A stretch of 64,000 nt of DNA from Phenylobacterium sp. (lineage in GTDB: Bacteria; Pseudomonadota; Alphaproteobacteria; Caulobacterales; Caulobacteraceae), in NCBI RefSeq assembly GCF_030697925.1, contig NZ_JAUYOJ010000080.1:1-64000 (forward strand). The letters are read 5' to 3'. The position numbers were made by a program, and so were the translations under genes. Shown here piece after piece: positions 8,319-18,340 of this stretch (within the stretch, counting starts at the first letter, position 1; every line of letters starts with the position of its first letter). The notes below the pieces were generated by a model that saw only the letters and a program-made list of their open reading frames with translations, ran no database searches and was not told the origin of the DNA.

Positions 8319-9182
8319 ATGATCCCCACCGGCGATGTTGAGGCCTTCGAGGCCCAGCGCCCGCGCCTGACGCGGCTGGCCTATCGCATGCTGGGCTCGG
8401 TGGCGGAGGCCGAGGACGTGGTGCAGGACGCCTGGCTGCGCTGGACTAAGGCGGAGGACGTCGAGGATGCGGCCGGCTGGCTGGTGCGGGTGACCTCGCG
8501 CCTCTGCATCGACCGCCTGCGCTCGGCAAAGGCGCGGCGGGAGGCCTATCGCGGCCCCTGGCTGCCCGAGCCGCTGATCGAGGAGCTCAGCGTCGATCCG
8601 GTGGAGCGGGCCGAGGACGTTTCGGTGGCCTTCCTGCTGGCCCTGGAGCGGCTCTCGCCCCTGGAGCGGGCGGTGTTCCTGCTGCACGACGTGTTCGACG
8701 AGGACTACGAGTCGGTGGCGCAGACCCTGGGCCGCAACGAGGCGGCGGTGCGCCAACTCGCCGCCCGGGCCAGGGCCCACGTCAAGGACAGCCGCCCGCG
8801 CTTCACGGTCAGCCAGGAGGATGCCGCCAAGCTTGCCGCCGCTTTCATGGCCGCCGCCAGCCAGGGCGACATGACGGCGCTTTCGGCGGTGCTGGCGGAG
8901 GATGCGGTGATGGTCACCGACGGGGGCGGCAAGCGCAAGGCGTCGCTGCGACCGCTTATCGGGCGCGAGGACATTCTGCGGCTGCTGGAGGGCCTGGCCT
9001 GGCGCCACGATGGCGAACCCTGGGCGATGAGCTTCCGCGCCGTGCGCATCAACGGCTATCCGGGCGTGATCCTGGAGGCCGAGGACGGCCCGATGACCGT
9101 GGCCTTCCAGCCCGGCGAGGGGGGCAAGCTCGCCGGCATCTACATGGTGCGCAATCCGGAGAAGCTGGGGCGGCTGAACTGA
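8319..9182 (+). CDS. ECF41-family sigma factor with fused SnoaL-like C-terminal domain
   Basis: 287 residues. Sigma region 2 (about 12-75, MLGSVAEAEDVVQDAWLRW) and region 4 (about 110-160, YESVAQTLGRNEAAVRQLAAR) are followed by a C-terminal NTF2/SnoaL-like domain (about 170-280). ECF41 signatures are visible: WLPEP in the linker, DGGGK, NGYPG and YMVRNPEKL. In this group the extension replaces a separate anti-sigma factor and both inhibits and assists the sigma. It is the last gene of an operon with a membrane protein and a CxxC CMD-like protein, preceded by the cognate promoter. Confidence 0.93.
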   Translation: MIPTGDVEAFEAQRPRLTRLAYRMLGSVAEAEDVVQDAWLRWTKAEDVEDAAGWLVRVTSRLCIDRLRSAKARREAYRGPWLPEPLIEELSVDPVERAEDVSVAFLLALERLSPLERAVFLLHDVFDEDYESVAQTLGRNEAAVRQLAARARAHVKDSRPRFTVSQEDAAKLAAAFMAAASQGDMTALSAVLAEDAVMVTDGGGKRKASLRPLIGREDILRLLEGLAWRHDGEPWAMSFRAVRINGYPGVILEAEDGPMTVAFQPGEGGKLAGIYMVRNPEKLGRLN

Positions 9183-9330
9183 TTTTTCCTCCCACATGAC
9201 CAACGGGAATGGGGGGAGGGGGACCGCCGATAGGCGGTGGAGGGGGCGGCCTCAGGCTCGGCGCCCGGTCTCGCCCCCTCCACCATCCTGACGGATGGTC
9301 CCCCTCCCCCGCTTCGCAGGGGAGGAAAAG
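9183..9330. repeat. Nested inverted-repeat element between the ECF41 operon and dnaG
   Basis: Two perfect nested palindromic arms are present: a 14-bp arm at 9212-9225 paired with 9297-9310, and inside it a 13-bp arm at 9236-9248 paired with 9272-9284. An outer TTTTTCCTCCC / GGGGAGGAAAA pair is nearly complementary. This resembles the intergenic palindromic repeats of Caulobacterales and may also terminate the ECF41 operon. I found no second full copy in this window. Confidence 0.75.
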
Positions 9331-9349
9331 CGGCGCATATGTTCATCCC

Positions 9350-11251
9350 GTGCGCTTCGACGAACACTTCCTCGACGAGATCAAATCCCGGCTCCGCCCC
9401 TCCGACGTGATCGGGCGGACGGTGAAACTGCGCAAGCAGGGGCGGGAGTATGTCGGGCTGTCGCCATTCAACAAGGAGAAGACCCCGTCGTTCTACGTCA
9501 ACGACGACAAGGGCCAGTTCTTCGACTTCTCCTCCGGCAAGAACGGCGACCTGATCACCTTCCTGCAGGAGACCGAGCGGCTGACTTTCATGGAGGCCGT
9601 GGAGCGTCTGGCCGCCGAGGCGGGGCTGACCCTGCCGGCCGCCGATCCCCGCGCCGCCGAACAGGAGAAGCAGCGCCAGGGCCTGTCGGACTGGCTGGAA
9701 CTGGCCGCCCAGTGGTTTGAGGCCGCCCTGCGCCGGCCCGAGGGCCGCGAAGCGCGGGCCTATCTGGAGAAGCGCGGCCTGCCCGAGTCCGAGTGGGGCC
9801 GCTTCCGCCTGGGCTTCTCGCCGGCCAGCCGAACGGCCCTGAAGGACTATCTGATCGCCAAGGGGGCCAGGCCCCCGGAACTTGTCGAGAGCGGCGTGCT
9901 GATCGCGCCCGAGGACGGCGGGGCGCCCTATGACCGGTTCCGCGACCGGATCATCTTTCCCATCGCCGACGCGCGAGGCCGGGTGCTGTCGTTCGGCGGG
10001 CGGGCCATGGATCCCGAGGCCCGCGCCAAGTACCTGAACGGGCCGGAGTCGCCGCTCTTCCACAAGGGCCGTTCGCTCTACGGCCTGGCCGAGGCCCGCA
10101 AGATCCTGGCCGCCGCCACGGGCGCGGAGACCCCGCCGGTGGTGGTGGTCGAAGGTTATATGGACGCCATCGCCTGCCAGAGGGCGGGGATCGCCGGGGT
10201 CGCGCCCCTGGGCACCGCGCTTACCGAAGACCAGATGGAGATGCTGTGGCGGCTCCACCCCGAACCGACACTCTGTTTCGACGGCGATCGGGCGGGGCGC
10301 CAGGCGGCCTCGCGGGCCATCGACCGGGCCCTGCCGATGCTGAAGCCCGGCAAGAGTTTCCGCTTCGCCCTCGTGGAGGGCGGCAAGGATCCCGACGAGG
10401 TGCTGCGCGAACAGGGGGCAGGGGCGCTTCGAGCCCAATTGTCGCAGACAACGCCGTTCGTCGACGCGCTGTTCGTGCGGGAACGCGACCAGGAGCCCCT
10501 GGATACGCCCGAAAGGCGGGCCGGACTGAAGGCCCGGCTACGCCAGTTGGCGGGGAGCATCGCCGACAAGGACCTGCAACAGGCCTATCGGGAGGACCTG
10601 CTGCAACGCCTGGATGCGCTCTCGCCTCGGGCCCAGCATGGCGGCGACGCTGGTGGCCGTCAGGGCCGCCGAAACTTCGGTCAATCAAGGGGTTGGCGTG
10701 GCGCGGGTCCGGCCTGGATCGATCCGGCGCCGACCGCCATGGGCCGGGCCGCGGCCCAGCGCCTGGCCCGCTCGCTGGACCCGCTGGCGGCCGCCATGGT
10801 CGCCCACGCCCTGGCCGATCCGAGCGTTCTGGACGACCACCTGGAGGACGTCTTCGCCGCCCAGGGCTTCGGCGATCCGGGGCTGGTGGAATTGACCAGG
10901 GAAATCATTCGGTTCCGTTTGGACACCGATCACCTTGACTCTGGAGCCCTCGCACGCCATCTCGCGTCTTGCGGGTTTGCCGCGCTCTTGACAGACATCG
11001 ACCAGGCCGCTGCGAAATCGGGCGCGCCTATCATGAAATCGGATGTCTCCCTCGATAGCGCGAAATCCCAGTGGTCGCATGCCTTCGCGGGCCTTTCCAG
11101 GCTCGCGGCGCTCGACGAGGCTATAACGTCCGCAAAGGGAAACCTGAGCGGTCGTTCCGACATGGAAGCCCTCGAGCGTCTCAAAGGCGAGCGCGACGCA
11201 CTGAAACGCGCGATCAGAACGGGAACGATTTGGGCGGGTGACGGGTCGTAG
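9350..11251 (+). CDS. dnaG: DNA primase
   Basis: 633 residues from a GTG start (MRFDEHFLDEIKSRLR). It makes RNA primers for replication. Order: N-terminal CHC2-like domain (1-95), Toprim catalytic core with EGYMDAIA, LCFDGDRAG and DPDEVL (about 230-360), and a C-terminal helicase-binding region. The zinc site of E. coli DnaG (CPFH ... CFGC) reads SPFN ... DFSS here, so all four ligands are replaced (Ser38, Asn41, Asp59, Ser62) while the surrounding EKTPSF motif is intact. This is likely a lineage trait rather than damage. A longer in-frame extension into the upstream palindrome is rejected. rpoD follows 85 nt later. Confidence 0.95.
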   Translation: MRFDEHFLDEIKSRLRPSDVIGRTVKLRKQGREYVGLSPFNKEKTPSFYVNDDKGQFFDFSSGKNGDLITFLQETERLTFMEAVERLAAEAGLTLPAADPRAAEQEKQRQGLSDWLELAAQWFEAALRRPEGREARAYLEKRGLPESEWGRFRLGFSPASRTALKDYLIAKGARPPELVESGVLIAPEDGGAPYDRFRDRIIFPIADARGRVLSFGGRAMDPEARAKYLNGPESPLFHKGRSLYGLAEARKILAAATGAETPPVVVVEGYMDAIACQRAGIAGVAPLGTALTEDQMEMLWRLHPEPTLCFDGDRAGRQAASRAIDRALPMLKPGKSFRFALVEGGKDPDEVLREQGAGALRAQLSQTTPFVDALFVRERDQEPLDTPERRAGLKARLRQLAGSIADKDLQQAYREDLLQRLDALSPRAQHGGDAGGRQGRRNFGQSRGWRGAGPAWIDPAPTAMGRAAAQRLARSLDPLAAAMVAHALADPSVLDDHLEDVFAAQGFGDPGLVELTREIIRFRLDTDHLDSGALARHLASCGFAALLTDIDQAAAKSGAPIMKSDVSLDSAKSQWSHAFAGLSRLAALDEAITSAKGNLSGRSDMEALERLKGERDALKRAIRTGTIWAGDGS

Positions 11252-11336
11252 AGAAAACGACCGTCGCCACGCCGCAATTAACCATCTTCGGCCCGAACCT
11301 TGCAGGGGGTTCGGATTGCCGAAATCGGAGACTTAG

Positions 11337-13289
<1,953 letters not shown>

Positions 13290-13320
13290 CGATCAGAGCC
13301 GTCGGGATGAGCATCGCGCC

Positions 13321-13572
13321 ATGGCCGACGGCGAACTGACCCTCAAGCTAGACGACGAGACCGCCCGCCGGCTGCAAGCCGCCGCGGACGCCGCCGGTCG
13401 CTCGGTCGGCGACTATGCGGCGGGTTTGATCGCCGAAGGGCTTGATGGCGACCACTGGCAGGGCGCACGCGAGGCGCTCGCCGAGTTCGATCGAACTGGC
13501 GAGAGCTTCGACGCCGAGACGACGATGGCCGAGTTTCGCGCCTCGGTGGCCCGGCGGGTCGCCAGCGATTGA
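13321..13572 (+). CDS. Antitoxin, ribbon-helix-helix type (ParD/CopG-like)
   Basis: 83 residues. The N-terminal half reads as a ribbon-helix-helix DNA-binding unit ([20 protein letters not shown], then [17 protein letters not shown]), and the C-terminal half is the acidic toxin-binding tail. It overlaps the following toxin start (TTGA), so they form a type II module. The antitoxin neutralises the toxin and probably represses the pair. It lies 31 nt after rpoD, which is a chromosomal setting. Confidence 0.82.
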   Translation: MADGELTLKLDDETARRLQAAADAAGRSVGDYAAGLIAEGLDGDHWQGAREALAEFDRTGESFDAETTMAEFRASVARRVASD

Positions 13573-13859
13573 AGCGGCAGGTTCTTGTCCTCGGCTGCGC
13601 CAAGCGAGACTTGGCGCGGCTTGGGGAATTCCTGTCAGTGAAAAGCCCGCGAGCGGCCAATCGCGCAGCGGCGGCGATCTCTGATGCGGTTCTGTCGCTC
13701 GCCGAACTTGCCGAGCGGGGACATCCGGATCCCGAGGGACGGTTCCGGGAAGTCGCCGTTCATTTCGGCCGTGATGGCTACGTGATCCAGTACCTCGTCG
13801 AACCCAAGCGCGTGCTGGTCGCGCGGATTTTTCACAGCCTCGAAGACCGTGCGCCGTAA
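13569..13859 (+). CDS. RelE/ParE-superfamily toxin
   Basis: 96 residues. The fold pattern fits ParE/Rel[22 protein letters not shown] (strand then helical hairpin), a middle helix with AAAISDAVLSLAELAERG, and the C-terminal strands FGRDGYVIQYLVEPKRVLVARIFHSLEDR. ParE members poison gyrase and RelE members cleave mRNA; residues alone do not decide between them. The proposed start is a TTG that overlaps the antitoxin stop codon, consistent with translational coupling. Confidence 0.8.
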   Translation: MKRQVLVLGCAKRDLARLGEFLSVKSPRAANRAAAAISDAVLSLAELAERGHPDPEGRFREVAVHFGRDGYVIQYLVEPKRVLVARIFHSLEDRAP

Positions 13860-13932
13860 CGATGGTTACGGCGACTTAATGTGCGCCGACCCCGCTTGCC
13901 CGCCTAAGCTCTGTGCCTAAGCGGGAGGCTGC

Positions 13933-15537
13933 ATGAAGTTCTTTAGGGTGCTGGCGGGCGTGTCCGCCGCTGTCTTGGCGGCGACGCCTGTGTCCGGCGC
14001 CGAGCCCGATCGCTCGGCCGAGCGGATCCGGGCCCATGTGGCGTTCCTGGCCGACGACCTGATGCAGGGTCGGGAGGCCGGATCCACCGGCCACGCCATC
14101 GCCGCCAACTATGTGGCCTCGCAACTCGCCCAGATCGGGGTGAAGCCGGGCGCGGCCGACGGTTCCTACTTCCAGCCCGTGCCGATGAGCGGCTTCCGCT
14201 CCGCCGACGAGGGCCGATTGGCCGTGATCGCCAAGGGCGGCCAAACGACGCCGCTGGTGTTCGGCGAGGACTATTTGCCCGGCCGCAATCCGCTGGCGGC
14301 GGCGACGGCGCGCAGCGCCCCGATGGTCTTCGTCGGCTTTGGCGTGGTGGCCGGCAAACGCGACGACTATGCGGGCCTCGACGTGAAGGGGAAGATCGTG
14401 GTGGCGCTCTCGGGCGCGCCCAAGACCTTCCAGACCGAGGAGCGCGCCTACTACGCCAACGGCCGCACCAAGCGGCTGCAGGCCGAGACGCGCGGCGCCG
14501 TGGGCTTCATCAGCGTCAACACACCCAGCGACGAGACGCGCCAGCCCTTCGTCGGCGCCACAAGGCAATGGAGGTCCTGGGGGATGAGCTGGCGCGAGCC
14601 CTCGGGTCAGGCCTTCGCCCCGGCCGGATCCACCCCCGAACTCGCTCGGATCAGCGTCAAGGGCGCGGCCAAGCTGTTCGCCGGAGCGCCCAAGCCCCTG
14701 GAGCAGGTCTACGCCGCCGCCGAGGCCGGCACGCCGCCGCGCTTCGCCCTGCCGTCCAGGCTGGACGCCGCGATCAACACCGAGCTGAAGACGCTGGAGA
14801 GCGTCAATGTGGTGGGCCTGATCGGGGGCTCCGACCCAATCCTCAAGAACGAAGTGGTGGCGCTCTCCGCCCACCTGGACCACATCGGCGTCTCGACCAG
14901 TCCGGTGAACGGCGACGCCATCAACAACGGTGCCCTGGACAATGCCGGCGGAGTGGCCACGACGCTGGAAGTCGCCCGGGCCTTCCTGGCGGGCAAGGCC
15001 CCGCGGCGGACCCTGCTGTTCCTGCTGAACACCGCCGAGGAAAAGGGCCTGATCGGTTTGGAATACTTCGCGCTGAACCCGACCACGGCGTCGCCCATCG
15101 TGGCCAACGTCAATCTGGATATGCCGATCCTGACCTACGACTTCATCGACGTGGTGGCGTTCGGGGCCGAGCGGTCGACCCTGGGCCCGGCGGTGACGCG
15201 GGCCGGGGCGCGCATGGCGGTGAAGCTGTCGCCCGATCCGCTGCCGGACGAGGGCCTGTTCACGCGCAGCGACCACTTTCGCTTTGTGGAGCGCGGCGTG
15301 CCGTCAGTGTTCCTGATGACCGGCTTCGAGAACGGCGGCCAGGCGGCGTTCACTGGTTTCTTGCGCGACAACTACCACAAGCCCAGCGACGACCTCGCCC
15401 AGCCGATCGACTATGCGGTGGGCGCCAAGTTCGCCCGGTTGAACTATGAGATCGCCCGCGAAATCGCGGACGCCGACCAGAAACCGGCCTGGAACAAGGG
15501 CGATTTCTTCGGCGAACTCTTCAAACCTCGACCGTGA
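13933..15537 (+). CDS. Exported M28-family metallopeptidase
   Basis: 534 residues with a Sec signal peptide (cleavage near ATPVSGA, residue 24). A protease-associated insert lies at about 120-250, and the M28 zinc domain at about 285-510. Metal-binding elements seen are VVALSAHLDHIGV (His, Asp), GALDNAGGVAT (bridging Asp), NTAEEKGLIG (catalytic and ligand Glu), NVNLDMP (Asp) and SDHFRF plus DNYHKPSDD (His). It should remove N-terminal residues from peptides in the periplasm or outside. The ribosome site GGGAGG precedes the ATG by 6 nt. Confidence 0.92.
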   Translation: MKFFRVLAGVSAAVLAATPVSGAEPDRSAERIRAHVAFLADDLMQGREAGSTGHAIAANYVASQLAQIGVKPGAADGSYFQPVPMSGFRSADEGRLAVIAKGGQTTPLVFGEDYLPGRNPLAAATARSAPMVFVGFGVVAGKRDDYAGLDVKGKIVVALSGAPKTFQTEERAYYANGRTKRLQAETRGAVGFISVNTPSDETRQPFVGATRQWRSWGMSWREPSGQAFAPAGSTPELARISVKGAAKLFAGAPKPLEQVYAAAEAGTPPRFALPSRLDAAINTELKTLESVNVVGLIGGSDPILKNEVVALSAHLDHIGVSTSPVNGDAINNGALDNAGGVATTLEVARAFLAGKAPRRTLLFLLNTAEEKGLIGLEYFALNPTTASPIVANVNLDMPILTYDFIDVVAFGAERSTLGPAVTRAGARMAVKLSPDPLPDEGLFTRSDHFRFVERGVPSVFLMTGFENGGQAAFTGFLRDNYHKPSDDLAQPIDYAVGAKFARLNYEIAREIADADQKPAWNKGDFFGELFKPRP

Positions 15538-15590
15538 CAACAGTCGAATAACGGCGTTAACCTTTCCCCAGGCAGGGCTTGGGGGCTGAC

Positions 15591-16070
15591 ATGAAGCGTC
15601 GTCCAGGGATTGGGATCATTGTCGCGGCGATGGTCGCGGCGGGAGCCGCGCAGGCCCAGGTCACCCCGGCCGACCGGGCCGGGGCCTTCAAGGCGGCCGG
15701 CGTCAAGTCCGGCAAGTGGGTGGACCGCGAGAGCGGGGCGGAGTGCCAGTATTCCATCGAGGCCGACGGGGTGAAGGACCTCAACGGCGACGGCCGGCCC
15801 GACATCGTCATCACCGGCTCGGGGACCTACTGCTACGGCAATACGGGCCAGGGCTATTTCATCACCGAGAAGACCGCCGCCGGGACCTGGCGTCTCATTG
15901 ACCAGAACCAGGGCATACCGACCTTCCTGCCCACCCGGGGCGCCGGCGGCTGGCCGGACATCGAGGTGGGTGGGCCGGGCTTCTGCTTCCCGATCGTGCG
16001 CTACAACGGCAAGGCATATGCCTTCCTGCGCAACAAGGAATATCAGCGCGGCGCCTGCGCCCGGCGCTGA
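15591..16070 (+). CDS. Exported protein with a VCBS/FG-GAP-like repeat
   Basis: 159 residues. There is a signal peptide (MKRRPGIGIIVAAMVAAGAAQAQ). The motif DLNGDGRPDIVITGSG is a calcium-type FG-GAP/VCBS blade, followed by TYCYGNTGQGYFITEKT and paired cysteines that may form disulfides. Function is unknown, but the protein acts outside the cytoplasm. The ATG is preferred over an in-frame TTG 12 nt earlier because it begins the signal peptide. It follows the M28 peptidase by 53 nt on the same strand. Confidence 0.75.
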   Translation: MKRRPGIGIIVAAMVAAGAAQAQVTPADRAGAFKAAGVKSGKWVDRESGAECQYSIEADGVKDLNGDGRPDIVITGSGTYCYGNTGQGYFITEKTAAGTWRLIDQNQGIPTFLPTRGAGGWPDIEVGGPGFCFPIVRYNGKAYAFLRNKEYQRGACARR

Positions 16071-16133
16071 CCTGCAGAGCCTTGTGGCGCGTGACGGTCG
16101 CCGAAACCGGCATCCACTTTCGGCTGTCACGCC

Positions 16134-16946
16134 CTAGTGGAGGCCGGTCGCGATCTGGGTCAGGGTGATGATGATCTCGAAGACGATCAGGCCCACGATG
16201 ATGGCCTCCAGGCGTAGCGAACGCTGGGTGTCGATCAGGTCGGTCATCACGGTGACGGTTTCGCCGATCAGCTCCAGCTTGCGGCCCAGGGTCTCGGCGC
16301 GCTCGACCAGTTCGTACTCATCCTCCAGCCGGGCGTAGAGCCGTTCCAGGTCCGGCCGATCCCAGAGGATGTCGGGCTTCTCCCGCACCGCCACCCGCTC
16401 GGCGACCCGGTGCTGGACCAGCAGGGCCGAGCCGATCAGCCGGATCATGTCGCGCCGACCGCCGGAGCTGCGCCCGGTCTCCGACAGGCGCCTGGCCCAC
16501 GGCTCGATGGTGTCGAACACCTCGGCCACCTGGCGTTCGTCGCTGGCGAGGGCGGCGCTCTTGGCCACCGCGTCGGCGACCACCAGCAGCTTGTCGGGCG
16601 ATAGCGCCCCAATGCGGATCACGCCGTCGGGCTGAACGCCCTCGTCCTGGTCGTCGCGGGCGGCCAGGCGGATGGTCTCTTCCTCGCGCTGGCTGACCGG
16701 GCCCTGGACGCGAGGCGCGACGCCGCGCAGCACCTCGTCCTCGGCGAGGGGGTCAAGGCCGATCATCACCACCACGCCGTAGCGGAACACCACCACCAGG
16801 CCGTCGGCGACCCGGAAGGAAAGGGGGGCGGTGGAGATCGCGTCGCGCCGCTCCAGGCCCACGGTGTCGATCCGCTCCCCCAGGACGACGGCGCGGGCCG
16901 TCAGCGGCTTGAGATCGGCGGGCGTCGGGAGCGGGGGCTCGACCAT
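16134..16946 (-). CDS. RMD1-family (DUF155) membrane-anchored protein
   Basis: 270 residues. The central part (ADGLVVVFRYGVVVMIGLDPLAEDEVL, about 47-75) and the helical part (DILWDRPDLERLYARLEDEYELVERAETLGRKLELI) match the RMD1/YagE DUF155 family. A single C-terminal transmembrane helix (about 247-266, EAIIVGLIVFEIIITLTQIA) anchors it. In eukaryotes the family includes mitochondrial proteins linked to translation; the bacterial role is unknown. It is convergent with the preceding gene, with an imperfect hairpin between them. Confidence 0.85.
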   Translation of the reverse strand: MVEPPLPTPADLKPLTARAVVLGERIDTVGLERRDAISTAPLSFRVADGLVVVFRYGVVVMIGLDPLAEDEVLRGVAPRVQGPVSQREEETIRLAARDDQDEGVQPDGVIRIGALSPDKLLVVADAVAKSAALASDERQVAEVFDTIEPWARRLSETGRSSGGRRDMIRLIGSALLVQHRVAERVAVREKPDILWDRPDLERLYARLEDEYELVERAETLGRKLELIGETVTVMTDLIDTQRSLRLEAIIVGLIVFEIIITLTQIATGLH

Positions 16947-16955
16947 GACGCCATC

Positions 16956-17576
16956 CTAGCGCCAGCCGTAGTTGAAGCTGATGGAGATTCGCTCACGCTT
17001 GGCCGCGTTGGCCGGGACCTCGTGGCGCAGCCAGCTCTCCCACATCAGGATCGTGCCGGGTTCAGGTTGCAGGTAGACGAAGCTCCTGGCCGCCTCGGAG
17101 GCGTCCGGCCGGCGGGGCGGAGCGGCCATCATCAAGGGCAGGCGGGGGTCCTCCAGTTTCAGCGCGCTGGCCCCGGGCGGGGTCGCCACATAGATCGTGC
17201 CGGAGATCACGCTGTGCGGATGGATGTGGCCCGAATGGGCCGCGCCGGGCTTGAGGACATTGACCCACAGGCTGTCCAGCTTCAGCCGCCGGGACCCCAG
17301 GTCGAACGCCAGGTCCTCGGCGAAGGCGCTCGCATGCCGGTCGAGCTTGCGTTTCAGGTCGCCGAACACGCTGGCCCGGGTCGGCAGGTCGTCCAGCGAG
17401 GCGTAGGAGGTGTAGCCGCCATAGGCGTTCTGCTTGCACCAGGCGCGTCCGGCCATGTCCTCATCCGCCAACATGCGGCAGGCGTCCTCGAGTTCGGCGT
17501 TGAAGCCCTCGAAGTCGCGCTCGCCCGCGAGCGAGGCCTCATAGACCTGGGTGACGAAGAGCGAGCGCAAAGCCAT
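16956..17576 (-). CDS. Putative 2OG-Fe(II) oxygenase (TIGR02466 family)
   Basis: 206 residues. The double-stranded beta-helix core shows the iron ligands in HSGHIHPHSVISGTIYV and the distal His in ILMWESWLRHEVPANA, followed by RISISFNYGW, the end signature of TIGR02466. Such proteins are predicted to hydroxylate an unknown substrate using 2-oxoglutarate. It lies 9 nt upstream of the RMD1-like gene on the same strand, so the two are probably co-transcribed. Confidence 0.85.
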   Translation of the reverse strand: MALRSLFVTQVYEASLAGERDFEGFNAELEDACRMLADEDMAGRAWCKQNAYGGYTSYASLDDLPTRASVFGDLKRKLDRHASAFAEDLAFDLGSRRLKLDSLWVNVLKPGAAHSGHIHPHSVISGTIYVATPPGASALKLEDPRLPLMMAAPPRRPDASEAARSFVYLQPEPGTILMWESWLRHEVPANAAKRERISISFNYGWR

Positions 17577-17620
17577 GACCGGCGGCTACTGGGCCTGGAG
17601 CGCTATGTCAAAACACTTGG

Positions 17621-17842
17621 CTAGGCCAGGATGTCCAGCAGGTCGCCCAGCATGTCGTCGGCGGTGCGGATCACCGCGGCGTTGGCCGAGAACTCGTGCT
17701 TGGCGGTGATCTGTTCGACCACCTCGAGGCCGAGGTCCACATTGGCGTTGGGGTCGCCCATCTGCGCGGTTCGGAAGGCCGAGGCCTCGAAACGGCGGCT
17801 GGCTGCGAGCATGCCGTACTGAGCGGTCGCAATCGGATCCAT
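17621..17842 (-). CDS. Small flagellar basal-body rod C-terminal-like protein
   Basis: 73 residues. The N-terminal part (IATAQYGMLAASRRFEASA) resembles the rod/hook N-terminal helix, and the C-terminal part (VEQITAKHEFSANAAVIRTADDMLGDLLDI) resembles the FlgC/FlgE terminal helix that packs in the rod core. Only the two helices remain and no D1 domain is present. It is an orphan with no flagellar genes nearby. It may be a minor axial component or a relic; its coding pattern looks intact. A much longer in-frame extension upstream is a shadow. Confidence 0.7.
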   Translation of the reverse strand: MDPIATAQYGMLAASRRFEASAFRTAQMGDPNANVDLGLEVVEQITAKHEFSANAAVIRTADDMLGDLLDILA

Positions 17843-17983
17843 GGCGGGCCCTCCCAACCGCCACCATGGGGCCTGGCGGTTAAGCCTTCGCTGGGAGACA
17901 TGGTGAATCTCGATAGCGTTCGCCGCCCGAAAGGCGCCACGCTTTGGGCGCCTTATGTTCGCGTGACTTCCGGAGGCCTCGAC

Positions 17984-18340
17984 ATGATCCGCACCTTCCT
18001 CATCGCCGCTGCCGCGCTCGCGGCCAGCTCGGGCTTGGCCCTGGCCCAGGGCGGGATGTCGGCCAACCCGCCGACCGAAACGACCATCTGCCTGGAGGTC
18101 GGCGGCCAGAGCCTGCCCGCGACCTGCAAGGTCCCGGGTAGCCGCTTGGACAAGCGCGAGGACATCTGCATCTGCCGCCAGGGCATGCGCGTCGACGCGC
18201 CGGTCTGCGCGCCTGGTCAGAAGGCGCCTACCGAAAACCTGGCCTTCGAAAAGGCGCGCAAGCTCGCCGCCCGCGACGGCAGCATCATCGGCGACCTCTA
18301 TGAAGGCCAGCCGATGTGCGTGGAACCGCGTAAACCCTAG
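17984..18340 (+). CDS. Exported small cysteine-containing protein
   Basis: 118 residues with a signal peptide (MIRTFLIAAAALAASSGLALA). The mature part has cysteines in TTICLEVG, PATCKVPG, EDICICRQGM, APVCAPG and QPMCVEP, suggesting disulfide-bonded structure in the periplasm. No named family is recognised. The ribosome site (GGAGG) lies 9 nt before the ATG; a longer reading frame upstream is rejected for lack of one. Confidence 0.7.
   Translation: MIRTFLIAAAALAASSGLALAQGGMSANPPTETTICLEVGGQSLPATCKVPGSRLDKREDICICRQGMRVDAPVCAPGQKAPTENLAFEKARKLAARDGSIIGDLYEGQPMCVEPRKP

Noticed and set aside
11278-11285. TTAACCAT, a possible CtrA half-site before rpoD
   Set aside because: A single half-site without the paired TTAA at correct spacing is not enough to call CtrA control.
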